From the NCBI RefSeq assembly GCF_001602375.1, contig NZ_BCNY01000008.1, positions 122,121-186,120 on the forward strand: DNA of 64,000 nucleotides, written 5' to 3'. Position numbers and translations under genes: made by a program. Origin of the DNA: Methanoculleus horonobensis. Its GTDB lineage: Archaea > Halobacteriota > Methanomicrobia > Methanomicrobiales > Methanoculleaceae. The notes under the pieces are model-generated. The model did no database searches, was not told the DNA's origin, and saw only the letters and a list, made by a program, of their open reading frames with translations. Positions 54,450-63,730 of the stretch are shown one piece after another; position 1 is the stretch's first letter, and each line of letters opens with the position of its first letter.

Positions 54450-55151
54450 TCACGGCACGGTCGTAGATGGGACAGGGGGTGGCGGCTTGAGGAGTTTCGC
54501 TGCGGAGGCAACTCCTTTCAGCCCCTCCTTGAGGAAGAGAATCCCGAAGACCGATTCGACCAGCGTCCCCTTGGTGTGGTTGATCTTCCGTGCGCTCCTC
54601 GAGGTGTCCGCATCGAAGTGGATCCGGTGCTCATACAGTCTCCAGCGGTCGCAGAGCCGCGCGAGGTTCGAGTTCCGGTCGTATGCCTTCCGGTTCCGGG
54701 TCAGGACTCCTGCTTTCGCGACGTCGGGATCCCAGATCGCCGGGAGGAGACCGATCTTTAGAGCGGCGTCACCGATCCACGCGAGCGCCCCCGCCACTTC
54801 GTGGAGCCCCGCGAGTTCCCGCAGTTTCGCATCGGTGAGGGTACACCAGTTGTTGCCCCGAGCATGCTCCGCTATCTCGTCGAAGAGGTTACGGGTGCTC
54901 GGTCGGAACATGGCGATGACGAACTGCTCGCGATCCCCGAGCGAGTAGCCGATCTCCGCCTCGACCTCCGGCTGTATCGTCCCCGAGATCACGGCTGCCT
55001 TCGTAAGAACGGTCTCGATCTCCCGGACCCAGCGCCGGAACTTCACGGCGTCTCCCGTGGAGAGTTCCGGAGCCTCCCGCACCAGGTCGTCCCTGAGCGT
55101 TGTGAGACCGCCCTCGATCCCCGGCAGGTTCCATGTAAGCCAGCGGTGCAT
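54450..55151 (-). CDS. Divergent RNase III-like domain protein, 233 aa
   Basis: An RNase III-type core is visible: LAWIGDAALKIG (compare ERLEFLGDAVL), LTRNRKAYDRNSNLARLCDRW (the basic/GN helix) and KGTLVESVFGILFLKEGL (compare ADTVEALIGAIYLD). Asp128 and Glu199 match two of the four acidic catalytic residues, but the first Glu is Gly121 and the third Asp is Thr196. It may be inactive or use other ligands. No dsRNA-binding domain follows. It starts 12 bases after the geranylgeranyl reductase stop and is probably in its operon. Confidence 0.6.
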   Translation of the reverse strand: MHRWLTWNLPGIEGGLTTLRDDLVREAPELSTGDAVKFRRWVREIETVLTKAAVISGTIQPEVEAEIGYSLGDREQFVIAMFRPSTRNLFDEIAEHARGNNWCTLTDAKLRELAGLHEVAGALAWIGDAALKIGLLPAIWDPDVAKAGVLTRNRKAYDRNSNLARLCDRWRLYEHRIHFDADTSRSARKINHTKGTLVESVFGILFLKEGLKGVASAAKLLKPPPPVPSTTVP

Positions 55152-55162
55152 CCCACTGCCCG

Positions 55163-56260
55163 TTACCCCCGCGGGGCATGAGCCTTTCGGAGGCCACCGT
55201 AGATGATGACGTCTGCGATGCCGCGGCCTCCGAGGAGGCCCATCGTCCGCTCGAGGAGGAAGTCGGAGCCGAGAACCCGGTCGGCCATCCTCTTCGTCCT
55301 TGCGGCGGCGAGGAGTTCCCGGCCTATCGCCGAGCGCCACTGGTGCTCGTAGGCCGCGAGGGGCTCGCCGCGGAGCAGGTGGTCTGCCGCCGCAAGCCCG
55401 GCAAGCCGCCCGCAGATCATCGCGGGCGCGATCCCTCCGCCGTTGGACGCGACGACGTGGCCCGCGGCGTCGCCGACGGCAAGGACATTTCCGCGGACCG
55501 TCTCCCTTATCGGGCCGGAGACGGGGACGAACCCGGCCTGGACGTCGCGTGCGGAGAACCCGTTGCTCGCCAGGAACGCCCTCAGGAGAACCGGAACCGG
55601 GATGCCTCTCTTCTGGACGCCGAGCCCGACGTTTGCGCACCCCCGTTTCGGGAAGACCCACGCATACCCTCCCGGGGCGATGTGGTTCCCGAAGAAGAAC
55701 TTCAGGCGGTCGCCGAACTCCCCGTCGACCCGGCAGGCTATGGCGGGGGCGAGGACAGCGCTCCGCTCCATCCCGGCCGAGCGGCATACGCGGGAGAGCG
55801 GGCCGTCCGCGGCGACGACGACCCGGGCCTCGATATCGCCCCGGCTGGTCGTGACCCGGCCGCCTTCCCGGCCGATGAACGCTGTATCCAGCAGGAGCAC
55901 GGCACCCTCACGAACGGCCGCATCCGCGAGGTGCCGGTCGAACGCGTCCCGGTCAACGGTGTAGCCGGGGAGCTCGAACCCGTACTCCCGGCCGCCGGGG
56001 GAGACGGCGACGGCCTCCCGGATCTCCCGCCGGATCAGCCCGGCATCGATGGGGAAGAGCTCGTCGAGCCCGGGGGCGTTCGGGAGCGCACTCGCGAGAA
56101 CCTCCGGTGACGCGTTGAACTCCCCGCAGCAGACGGGGACGCCGGGCTCCTTGCGCTTATCGATCAGGATGACGTCGAGTCCCGCTTCTGCCGCGTAGCG
56201 TGCGGCGGTGCTGCCTGCGGGGCCCGCACCGACGACGATGACGTCGCACCGGTTTTGCAT
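55163..56260 (-). CDS. Geranylgeranyl reductase family flavoprotein
   Basis: 365 residues. FAD fold DVIVVGAGPAGSTAARYAAE, then VCCGEFN (the family Cys motif), GYTVDRDAFDRHLAD, VVAADGPLSRVCR and the late GDAAGHVVASNGGGIAPAM. It saturates geranylgeranyl chains of archaeal lipids or related isoprenoids; several paralogues occur per genome, so the substrate is open. A TTTTATACC TATA element lies about 30 bases before ATG 56260, giving a very short leader. Confidence 0.9.
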   Translation of the reverse strand: MQNRCDVIVVGAGPAGSTAARYAAEAGLDVILIDKRKEPGVPVCCGEFNASPEVLASALPNAPGLDELFPIDAGLIRREIREAVAVSPGGREYGFELPGYTVDRDAFDRHLADAAVREGAVLLLDTAFIGREGGRVTTSRGDIEARVVVAADGPLSRVCRSAGMERSAVLAPAIACRVDGEFGDRLKFFFGNHIAPGGYAWVFPKRGCANVGLGVQKRGIPVPVLLRAFLASNGFSARDVQAGFVPVSGPIRETVRGNVLAVGDAAGHVVASNGGGIAPAMICGRLAGLAAADHLLRGEPLAAYEHQWRSAIGRELLAAARTKRMADRVLGSDFLLERTMGLLGGRGIADVIIYGGLRKAHAPRG

Positions 56261-56315
56261 CGGTGCTCTCGTAAGGAAGGATAGGGTATAAAAGAGTGGG
56301 AAGTTACTCCGCGCT

Positions 56316-56549
56316 TCACTTTCGCAGCCGCGCAATCCTCTCCGCCACGCGCCGTCTCGCCTCCTCTGTCTCTGCGACGTCGCGGCGGATCGCAACCTCC
56401 AGGATATCGCCCTCCCGGGCGCCGGAGGGGAGGAGGGAACGGGGGAGCGTGAGCCGGACCGATTCATCCGCGCGGATGAGGAGGACGGCGAGGCCCTCCT
56501 CGACGCGATCGAGGCTCACCCGGAAGGCCGACTCATCTTCCGCCATCAT
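56316..56549 (-). CDS. DUF3006 small protein, 77 aa
   Basis: FRVSLDRVEEGLAVLLIRAD and LPRSLLPSGAREGDILEVAI are the DUF3006 pattern, a small beta fold often encoded beside secreted metallo-beta-lactamase proteins, as here. The start overlaps the upstream stop (TGATG); ATG 56546 or GTG 56552 are possible. Role unknown. Confidence 0.85.
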   Translation of the reverse strand: MMAEDESAFRVSLDRVEEGLAVLLIRADESVRLTLPRSLLPSGAREGDILEVAIRRDVAETEEARRRVAERIARLRK

Positions 56550-57811
56550 CACCGCTCCATGGTGCTGACGACGGTGCCGTTCGCGTCGGCAAGCGTGGCG
56601 AGGTCGCCGTCGTTGTTCCAGACCGCACTCCCCCGGCCCCAGTAGAGGTCGGTCGCGGTGTCGTTGCCCGCCCCGGAGTGGACGGTGACGTTTGCGCCCG
56701 GATCGAGCGCGAAGACCGGGAAGGTGTAGGTGTTGCGCGTCCCTTCGTCGGTGATCGTCCAGCCGGTGAGGTTGACCCCCGTCTCATCCGCGTTCGCGAC
56801 GGCGATCCACTCCTCCTGGAGGTCGAGACCGGCGATGTAGACGCCGGATACGGGGGCTGGCGTCGTCGTCGCCGTCGGGGTCGCCGTTGCGGCCGCGGTC
56901 GTTGCCCCGGCCGTCACGGTGGCGGCAGGTGCCCCGCCGGCGGCAACGGTGAGCGCCGTTCCGTCGGTGGCGACGATGACGGTGCCGTCAAGGTCGGTCC
57001 GGTAGATGCGCGAACCGGTCGCCTCGAGGCGTGCGACCGCCTCCTCGTGGGGGTGACCGTAACTGTTCCCCTCGCCGACCTCGATGACGCTGATCGCGGG
57101 GCTGACCGCGGAGAGGAACTCCGCCGAGGACGCTTCGCGGCTCGCGTGGTGGCCGACCTTCAGGACGTCGGCGTTAAGGTCGAGGCCGGCCACCGCCATG
57201 CTCTCCTCTGCCGGGGTTCCGGCATCGCCCGTGAAGAGGTAGGCGATCTCGCCATACGTCATCTTCAGGACGACGCAGTCCTCATTTATGTCGCCGAGCG
57301 GCTGCGGGGTCGGGTTCAGTATCAGGATCTCGAGGTCGGGATCGAGGGCAATCGTCTGCCCGCGCTCCGCCGCGGTGTAGGGTATCCCCTTATCCTCGAC
57401 CAGGGCGAGCAGGTTCTCGTAGGTCGCGGTCGGGTGCGGCTGCGCAGCGTCGACGAGGCGGCCGACCGGGTAGGCGGAGATGACGTCGGCAAGGCCGCCG
57501 ATGTGGTCGGAGTGTGCATGGGTTGCCACGACCACGTCGAGTTTCTCGACGTTTCTCTCCTCAAGGTATGCGATGACGCGCTCCCCCATCCCACGTTCGC
57601 CAGCATCGATGAGCATGGTCTTGTCGCGGAACTCAATCAGGATCGAATCGCCCTGCCCGACGTCGATGAAGTGGACGACGAGATCGCCGGAGAGATCGGA
57701 GCCGATCTCCGGCTGTCCGGAAGGGTTGGAACAGCCTGCGGTGAAAAGGCAGGCGACGGTGCATGCACAGAGTGCTATGCAGATCAGGTATCGTGCAGGT
57801 ATGGACGACAT
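56549..57811 (-). CDS. Secreted lipoprotein: ComEC/Rec2-type metallo-beta-lactamase fold plus lamin-tail-like domain
   Basis: 420 residues. Signal with lipobox (ACLFTAGCSNPSG), MBL domain (HFIDVGQGDSILIEF, THAHSDHIGGLADV, LFTGDAGTPAEESM, LKVGHHASREASS), a Thr/Ala-rich linker (TTAAATATPTATTTPAP) and a C-terminal lamin-tail-like beta domain (IAGLDLQEEWIAVANADE, ..NLTGWTI). Similar proteins are viewed as extracellular nucleases or hydrolases related to ComEC. Cys anchoring implies the outer face of the membrane. Confidence 0.88.
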   Translation of the reverse strand: MSSIPARYLICIALCACTVACLFTAGCSNPSGQPEIGSDLSGDLVVHFIDVGQGDSILIEFRDKTMLIDAGERGMGERVIAYLEERNVEKLDVVVATHAHSDHIGGLADVISAYPVGRLVDAAQPHPTATYENLLALVEDKGIPYTAAERGQTIALDPDLEILILNPTPQPLGDINEDCVVLKMTYGEIAYLFTGDAGTPAEESMAVAGLDLNADVLKVGHHASREASSAEFLSAVSPAISVIEVGEGNSYGHPHEEAVARLEATGSRIYRTDLDGTVIVATDGTALTVAAGGAPAATVTAGATTAAATATPTATTTPAPVSGVYIAGLDLQEEWIAVANADETGVNLTGWTITDEGTRNTYTFPVFALDPGANVTVHSGAGNDTATDLYWGRGSAVWNNDGDLATLADANGTVVSTMER

Positions 57812-57994
57812 TGTTCTCTACACAAGTAGAGGATGCCGGGCTATAAGTCTACTGAGGTCGGGCATCGGCACCGTATCCGGCGTTGTGGGCATGCATCCGA
57901 TCTGTCGGCCGAAGGGAGAGAACGGGGGATCGTGGAAGCGCGCAGGAATAGAAAGGATGATATGCGTCGACCGGCACTCCTTAACTGTAAGAAA

Positions 57995-58822
57995 ATGAAC
58001 GAACTATCTCCTCTCGAGATCTATAACGAGTTCCACGACGACATTCAGGCGATCTTCCGGTCGAGACTGCTGACGCAGGTGATGATCGCCCTCGGCAGCG
58101 GGAGCAAACCGCTCTCGATCCTCCGCGATATCACGGGAAGTTCGTCGCAGGCCCTCATCCCGAAGATCCGGCAGCTCGAAGCCCTGCATTACGTCGAATC
58201 GGTGCGGGGCGACTATGCACTCACCGCCATGGGGAGGATTGTCGAACCGAAGATCGAGCGGGTGGTCATGGTGATGGGGATACTCCAGCGTCATCGGGAC
58301 TTCTGGATCGAACACGACATCGAGGGCATACCACCCGAATTTCTGAGAGAGATACAACACCTGTACAATTCAAAGGTGGTAAAAGACGTTGAAGAGGACA
58401 TCTTCGTTGTGTATGCAGCCTTTCTGACTATACTCAAGGAAGCGTCATGGATTCATGGCGTATCATCAATTATGAGCCAGGTCCTTGCAAACGCGATTAA
58501 AGAGGCAGTTCTGGACGGCAGGACGGTTGAACTCATCGTCTCCCAGAAACTCGCTCAGACATTGACCGCCGAGCCGTATGATGCGGTGCTGGGGTCCCTG
58601 AAAGGGCATACCAATTTCAGTATCTATGTCTCCTCCTCGCCGGTCAAATTGGGGATGACAGTGACCGACCGATACCTGTCATTAGGCCTATACGGGCATG
58701 ATACCGGCACCTACGACGCTGCTACGGATCTCATCAGCACCGACGCTGCAGCGATCTCCTGGGGCGAGAGACTCTTCCAGCACTATAAAGCAGACGCCAA
58801 ACCACTAAAACTGCCCCGATAA
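57995..58822 (+). CDS. FilR1-type winged-helix transcriptional regulator
   Basis: 275 residues. Winged HTH at about 20-90 (SRLLTQVMIALGSGSKPLSIL, SSSQALIPKIRQLEALHYVES) and a C-terminal FilR1-like ligand domain with GMTVTDRYLSLGLY and DLISTDAAAISWGERLFQ. Such regulators are abundant in methanogens; one responds to acyl-homoserine lactone-like signals in Methanothrix. ATG 57995; no ribosome site seen. It is divergent from the lipoprotein operon. Confidence 0.85.
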   Translation: MNELSPLEIYNEFHDDIQAIFRSRLLTQVMIALGSGSKPLSILRDITGSSSQALIPKIRQLEALHYVESVRGDYALTAMGRIVEPKIERVVMVMGILQRHRDFWIEHDIEGIPPEFLREIQHLYNSKVVKDVEEDIFVVYAAFLTILKEASWIHGVSSIMSQVLANAIKEAVLDGRTVELIVSQKLAQTLTAEPYDAVLGSLKGHTNFSIYVSSSPVKLGMTVTDRYLSLGLYGHDTGTYDAATDLISTDAAAISWGERLFQHYKADAKPLKLPR

Positions 58823-59081
58823 CCTCTTTTTCCAGGATCCAATTCCCTGGTGCCCGATACGACAGCAGGCACGTCGGTCCACGGCACCCGGATATACCAT
58901 CATTCCGAGTTCAGACAATCTTCTATTCATTTTTGTCGAGTGGAACAGAAAGAGGAGCAAATGCATCGCTCCGGTCTGCTCAACCTTTTGCCGAAATGCC
59001 GTCTTTAAATACTAGAATGCATCGAAGTGATGAATCTTCGTCGGAGTAATAAATATTCACCGGTTCTCTGAAAACCACTCC

Positions 59082-59993
59082 ATGTTCGGATTTGTAAATA
59101 ATACCAACCGGATTCAACCAACCCGACAGATCGTCATTCAACTTTTTGTGTACAGTTCCCTGTGCCTCTCGATTACAGGGGCGGCGATGGTGTACATCTC
59201 GTGTTTCCTGCAAGGCCTGCCCTTCGACCCGGCTGCCGCGGCAATACTGATGCTTATCGTATTCGCCGTCTACAACCTCAACCGCAAGACCGACGAAGAC
59301 GAAGATCTCATAAATCACACGGAGCGGTACGCATTCACGAAGAAATACGAATCCATCCTGTTTCGCTCTGCGATCGGCGCCTACATCGTCGCCATCTGCC
59401 ATTCCGCTCTCCAGGGGGTCGACAGCTTGCTGGTAACAGCTGCTCCCCTGATCGCCGGGATCGTCTACAGTGTACCGCTTTTCCCTGCCTGGTTTGGGTT
59501 CCGGCGATTAAAAGAGGTCCCGGTCATGAAGAGTCTTATCGTGGCGTTCTCCTGGACCATTCCCACGGTCCTCCTGCCGGTCTGCCATGCCGGCCTTTCC
59601 GCGAACGCCGCCACCGGCATCGTCGGGGTCTTCTTTTTTTCCCAGGTATTCACTAATACGGTTGTCTTCGATCTGCGTGATGTGGAGGGGGACGCCGCAT
59701 CGGGGGTCAGGACGATCCCGACGGTTCTCGGCATCGGGAAGACGCTTCTTCTCCTCACGGGGATGAACCTGACTGTCGGAGCCGCACTGGTGGTCGCCGG
59801 TGGAGCCCTGTCGGGTCTCGGTGTAGCGTTGCTGCTGGCTGCAGGCATGGTCTACGCCCAGGGCTACCTCCTGTGCTTCCGGCGGTTCGGGAAAGAGAAA
59901 CTCTTCTTCGAACTGTTTACCGATGGAGAGTTCATCCTGCTGGCCGTCATCCTCTACCTGCTCATCATCGCAGTACCCTATCTCCCGACATGA
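59082..59993 (+). CDS. UbiA-like prenyltransferase with altered first Asp motif
   Basis: 303 residues with about nine helices. The second motif FDLRDVEGDAASGVRTIPT is intact (DxxD). The first is NLNRKTDEDEDLINHTER: the usual N/D-x-x-x-D pattern is shifted to a DEDED cluster. Substrate cannot be assigned. Two TATA-like elements lie upstream (59003-59012 and 59047-59055). It is distinct from the DGGGP synthase at 35.3 kb. Confidence 0.85.
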   Translation: MFGFVNNTNRIQPTRQIVIQLFVYSSLCLSITGAAMVYISCFLQGLPFDPAAAAILMLIVFAVYNLNRKTDEDEDLINHTERYAFTKKYESILFRSAIGAYIVAICHSALQGVDSLLVTAAPLIAGIVYSVPLFPAWFGFRRLKEVPVMKSLIVAFSWTIPTVLLPVCHAGLSANAATGIVGVFFFSQVFTNTVVFDLRDVEGDAASGVRTIPTVLGIGKTLLLLTGMNLTVGAALVVAGGALSGLGVALLLAAGMVYAQGYLLCFRRFGKEKLFFELFTDGEFILLAVILYLLIIAVPYLPT

Positions 59994-60119
59994 GCAGCCC
60001 CGAAGATTCAGTGAAGGGGTGAAGATTCATCGACACAATAAATGTCTGGCTGCCGGAGAGCATCTTAGAGTACGACATGAGATCATCCGGCGACAGCGAT
60101 CTGCTGAAGAGTAACCCCG

Positions 60120-60349
60120 ATGCTCAATCCCCCGATGCCGAACGAGGGCTGCATACGTTGCACGATCCAGAGACGGGAGGTCTCCAACTGCAGACAGGGG
60201 GGAAACCGCAACGGTGGGGATGCACTTCATGCATGTATTACGATCCCGGGTGCGCCTACTGCACCTACATCCAGGCTCCCGTGGACGTACTGTTCGTCTG
60301 TCCGCAGGTTCTCGACAGGCGCAAGAGGCCCCCCGGGCCTGCACGGTAA
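60120..60349 (+). pseudogene. Candidate frameshifted cysteine-rich small protein
   Basis: The frame from ATG 60120 reads MLNPPMPNEGCIRCTIQRR with a CxxC, up to a G6 run at 60197-60202. Adding one G would join it to a second frame with WGCTSCMYYDPGCAYCTY and end at TAA 60347-60349, giving three CxxC pairs in about 76 residues. Alternatively the second frame alone (ATG 60077) is used. The rest of the gap 59994-60533 shows nothing clear. Confidence 0.3.
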
Positions 60350-60533
60350 GGCTACGCCGCTCATCCAGCAAGCATCTCCGGAGGCCGTCCCGGCAGAATC
60401 CATGCGGCCTTGCACCCTTTTCGCCGCAACACCACAAGGGCGGCATTCACCAGCGTGACGGTGATTGGAAGGAAGAGGGACCGGTGATCCCCAACGCTTT
60501 TCTGGTTGCCCGCCATGGCATGTCCTGACCGCC

Positions 60534-61430
60534 ATGCCGGGTGCAGACTACATCTACCCGAACGTCACGGAGGTGAGCCAGCGGGGCGGGCTCCTCGAGC
60601 GCTGGCGCCTCGCCGAGCCGCTCGGGTGCGCGTACATCGAGGTCCCCGCCGACTTCATCAAGAACAAGACGGAGGTGGAACGGACGGGGCAGGAGATCGG
60701 ATCGATGCTTAATCGGTCGTCCGTCGAACTCCTTTACGGGCAGGATACGATCCTCCCCGGCACCCTCAGATACCTCCTGCACACCGAACCGGCCATCCCC
60801 AGGAGAGACCGGCACGGCAGGCAGGTGACGGCAAACCTGCGGTGGCGCGATCCCGGCTGGGTCGCCGATTTCGGGGATATGCTCCTTGAGATCGAGGACG
60901 TTCTGGGTATCCCTCCGGAGATCATCGAGATCCACCCCGGCGACCGGAGGAACACCCACGCCGATATCGTCACGGGGATGCACACCCTGATCACCGCTCA
61001 CTGGAACGCTTTCGGGGCGGAGCCAATGGTGCTGCTCGAACACCATACCGACCAGGGCATCTCCACGGGGGGCCAGATGCGGTCGTTCTGGGCGACACTC
61101 AAGGAGATCCATCCCGAGATCGCCGGACTGGCCGGGATAGCGCTCGATCCCTGGCACCTCCACGCCGCAACGAGAGAGGAGTTCCCCGTATCACTTGGCG
61201 AGGTTCCGCTCGATGCCCTGCAGGCGTTTCATATCCATAGCGACCTTCGCCCTCCGTCGCTGGACGACAGGGTGCCCTGGCCGCAGGTCTTTGCAACGAT
61301 CGGCAGTCTCTCAAAGACACCCCGCATCAAACCCGTGGTCTACCAGAAGAGCAGGGTTCCCGGAGCGATCGCCTTCTGCGAGGAGATGCTCGCGTCGCGG
61401 CGAGCTGCGTACGCAGCGCCGCCTGCGTGA
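60534..61430 (+). CDS. TIM-barrel-like protein of unknown function, 298 aa
   Basis: Starts MPGADYIYPNVTEVSQRGG. Strand-helix repeats with EIIEIHPGDRRNTHADIV, MVLLEHHTDQGISTG, IALDPWHLHAA and AFHIHSDLRPP place Glu, Asp and His residues at strand ends, as in xylose-isomerase-like (AP endonuclease 2) barrels that bind metal ions. I do not recognise a specific family. No signal peptide. It lies 62 bases before the thioredoxin/NHL gene. Confidence 0.7.
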   Translation: MPGADYIYPNVTEVSQRGGLLERWRLAEPLGCAYIEVPADFIKNKTEVERTGQEIGSMLNRSSVELLYGQDTILPGTLRYLLHTEPAIPRRDRHGRQVTANLRWRDPGWVADFGDMLLEIEDVLGIPPEIIEIHPGDRRNTHADIVTGMHTLITAHWNAFGAEPMVLLEHHTDQGISTGGQMRSFWATLKEIHPEIAGLAGIALDPWHLHAATREEFPVSLGEVPLDALQAFHIHSDLRPPSLDDRVPWPQVFATIGSLSKTPRIKPVVYQKSRVPGAIAFCEEMLASRRAAYAAPPA

Positions 61431-61492
61431 CGGTCCGGCCCGGTTCCGATCCTCGCCAACATTCATAACCTCAACATGCCACAGGGTCTCGC

Positions 61493-62950
61493 ATGAGATC
61501 GATAGCCGCGCCTGATTTCCCCCCCGAACTCGAGTGGCTCAACATCGACCGCCCCCTCTCCGTCCGCGATCTCTCGGGCAGGGTAGTGCTGCTCTCGTTT
61601 GCGACGTTCACCTGTTCGAACTGCATGCGGTTGGCGCCGGATCTCCGGCGGCTCGAGGAGAGGTATCCCGGACTGGTGGTCATCGAGGTTCATTATCCCG
61701 GGTTTGAATCCGCCGCGGTCGGCGGAAACTTCCGGGAGGCCGTGCGCCGTGCCGGGCTGGAGCACCCCGTCGCCATCGACCGCGAACGCCGGCTCTGGCA
61801 GGCCTTCGGGATCCGGGACTGGCCGACCTTCGTCCTCATCGACCCGGGAGGCAACGTGGTCGGGAAGACCGCCGCCGAAGGGCTCTACGGGAGGATTAAC
61901 CCGAAGATCGACCGGATGACGGCGGAGTTCGAGGAGCGAGGCCAGCTTGAGCGCGGACGGCTCTCGTCAGGAGCCGTTCTTGAGACGGCACGGGAGACGA
62001 GCCTGTATCGTCCCGGCAGGATGGCTGCGGACAGCGTCGGGATGCGCCTCTTCATAAGCGATACCGGCCATCACCGGATCGTCGTCACCGATCGGGATGG
62101 AAAGATCCTGGAGACGATCGGCTCCGGGGCTGCCGGGAACACCGACGGAACGTTCGATGAAGCCGCATTTTACCTGCCGGAGGGTCTTACATTCGACGAA
62201 GAGGAGGGCATCCTCTACGTTGCGGATACCGGGAACCACACGATCCGCCGGATCTCCTGGACCGAGCGGGAGGTCGTGACGACCGCCGGGACGGGGCTTA
62301 CCGCCCCGTCGTCTGGAGGGGCGGGCACTGAGACCGCGCTGAATGCGCCGCGGGATCTCGCGCTGCTCGGCGGCTACCTCTACATCGCGATGGCAGGGGC
62401 AAACCAGATCTGGCGAATGAGTCTCGCCAGCCATGAGGTGGAGCCGTATGCCGGGTCGGGCCGGGAGGGGCTGGCCGACGGGCCGCTCGAGAAGGCCGTC
62501 TTTTCCGGGCCTGCCGGCATCGCCACCGACGGCGAGGCGCTCTACATCGCCGACAGCGGGGCTTCGGCAATCCGCCGTATCAAGCGGGGGATGGTCGAGA
62601 CCCGTATCGGGCACTCCCCTGACGACTTCGGCGATCTCGACACCATCGCCCGGATGGCACGCATCCACCGGCCGACGGGCATCGCCTACAGGGACGGGTC
62701 GCTCTACATCGCCGATACCGGCAACCACAAGATCAAGCAGTTCGACCTGGAGACCGGGTGGGTGCTCACCCGGGCAGGAGACGGCGATCGCGGCTACCGC
62801 GACGGGCTCTCGGGGGACGCAAGGTTGAACGAGCCGGGCGGTCTCGTCGATCTCGGGGGACTCTGGTATATCGCCGATACCGGCAACCATATCGTCAGGG
62901 TCTACGATCCCGCCCGGCACGTCGTCTCGACCCTGACGCTCTGGAAATAG
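61493..62950 (+). CDS. Thioredoxin-like plus NHL beta-propeller protein (NHLRC2-like)
   Basis: 485 residues. Residues 1-150 are a TlpA-like thioredoxin fold with redox site TCSNCMRL (CSNC), VVIEVHYPGF and WPTFVLIDPGG. From about 165, five or six NHL repeats form a propeller (LFISDTGHHRIVV, LYVADTGNHTIRRI, LYIADSGASAIRRI, LYIADTGNHKIKQ, WYIADTGNHIVRV). Human NHLRC2 has the same order. No signal peptide, so it is probably cytoplasmic. ATG 61493. Confidence 0.9.
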   Translation: MRSIAAPDFPPELEWLNIDRPLSVRDLSGRVVLLSFATFTCSNCMRLAPDLRRLEERYPGLVVIEVHYPGFESAAVGGNFREAVRRAGLEHPVAIDRERRLWQAFGIRDWPTFVLIDPGGNVVGKTAAEGLYGRINPKIDRMTAEFEERGQLERGRLSSGAVLETARETSLYRPGRMAADSVGMRLFISDTGHHRIVVTDRDGKILETIGSGAAGNTDGTFDEAAFYLPEGLTFDEEEGILYVADTGNHTIRRISWTEREVVTTAGTGLTAPSSGGAGTETALNAPRDLALLGGYLYIAMAGANQIWRMSLASHEVEPYAGSGREGLADGPLEKAVFSGPAGIATDGEALYIADSGASAIRRIKRGMVETRIGHSPDDFGDLDTIARMARIHRPTGIAYRDGSLYIADTGNHKIKQFDLETGWVLTRAGDGDRGYRDGLSGDARLNEPGGLVDLGGLWYIADTGNHIVRVYDPARHVVSTLTLWK

Positions 62951-63024
62951 GCGTTCCAGGAGCAGTACTTTATGTAGGGGCAACGAGAGAGGAGGGGCGG
63001 AGCATCCTGTCTCCAGGGGGAACC

Positions 63025-63606
63025 ATGCGACCGAATTACGCACTCTGCATAACCGCTCTGGTGATCGGGGCGGCGGTTCTTATCTGCGGCTGCACGGGCC
63101 TACCGGGAGACGGCGACCGGAACCGGACAGACGAGACGCCGGTCGCCGAGAGGCTGACGGCCGATCAGGTGCTGGTTCGGGACGGCAACTACTCTCTGTT
63201 CATCCAGGCGCTCGATACTGCCGGACTCAGGGGGACGCTCGCCGGGCCGGGGCCCTATACCATCTTTGCTCCGACGGATGAGGCATTCGGCCGGCTTTCG
63301 GAGACCACGATAGAAGAACTCTTCGATGATCCGAAGGGCAACCTCGCGGAGACCCTGCTCTATCACATGGCCCCGGGGAGTCATACGGCAGCCGAGATCG
63401 CCGCAAACGAGACAGTTCCAACCGTCCAGGGCAACTCGATCGCCGTCGACGCCGCCGGCGAGAATGTAACGGTGGACGGCGCACGGGTGATCCGGGCGGA
63501 TATTTTAGCCGCGAACGGCGTCATCCATGCCATCGATGCGGTCATGATCCCCCCGGACGTCATCCTGCAACCGGAGAACGCAACGACGGAGAATACTACA
63601 GTATAA
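63025..63606 (+). CDS. Fasciclin-domain lipoprotein
   Basis: 193 residues. Signal with lipobox (GAAVLICGCTG), a charged linker, then one FAS1 domain: YSLFIQALDTAGLRGTL, GPYTIFAPTDEAFGRL, LLYHMAPGSH and the late VIRADILAANGVIHAIDAVM. FAS1 domains mediate adhesion on cell surfaces. The C-terminus ends NATTENTTV with possible N-glycosylation sites. AGGGGG precedes the ATG. Confidence 0.92.
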   Translation: MRPNYALCITALVIGAAVLICGCTGLPGDGDRNRTDETPVAERLTADQVLVRDGNYSLFIQALDTAGLRGTLAGPGPYTIFAPTDEAFGRLSETTIEELFDDPKGNLAETLLYHMAPGSHTAAEIAANETVPTVQGNSIAVDAAGENVTVDGARVIRADILAANGVIHAIDAVMIPPDVILQPENATTENTTV

Positions 63607-63730
63607 TTCAGGATTGTATTTGAATCAGAAGAGAGAGTCAGGACTGGAGGGTTTCAAACACACTACATTGCAAAGAGAGCGGACGCTCGGATAACGAGTC
63701 GTCAGAAGAACAGTTCTTCAATGGAAGGGA

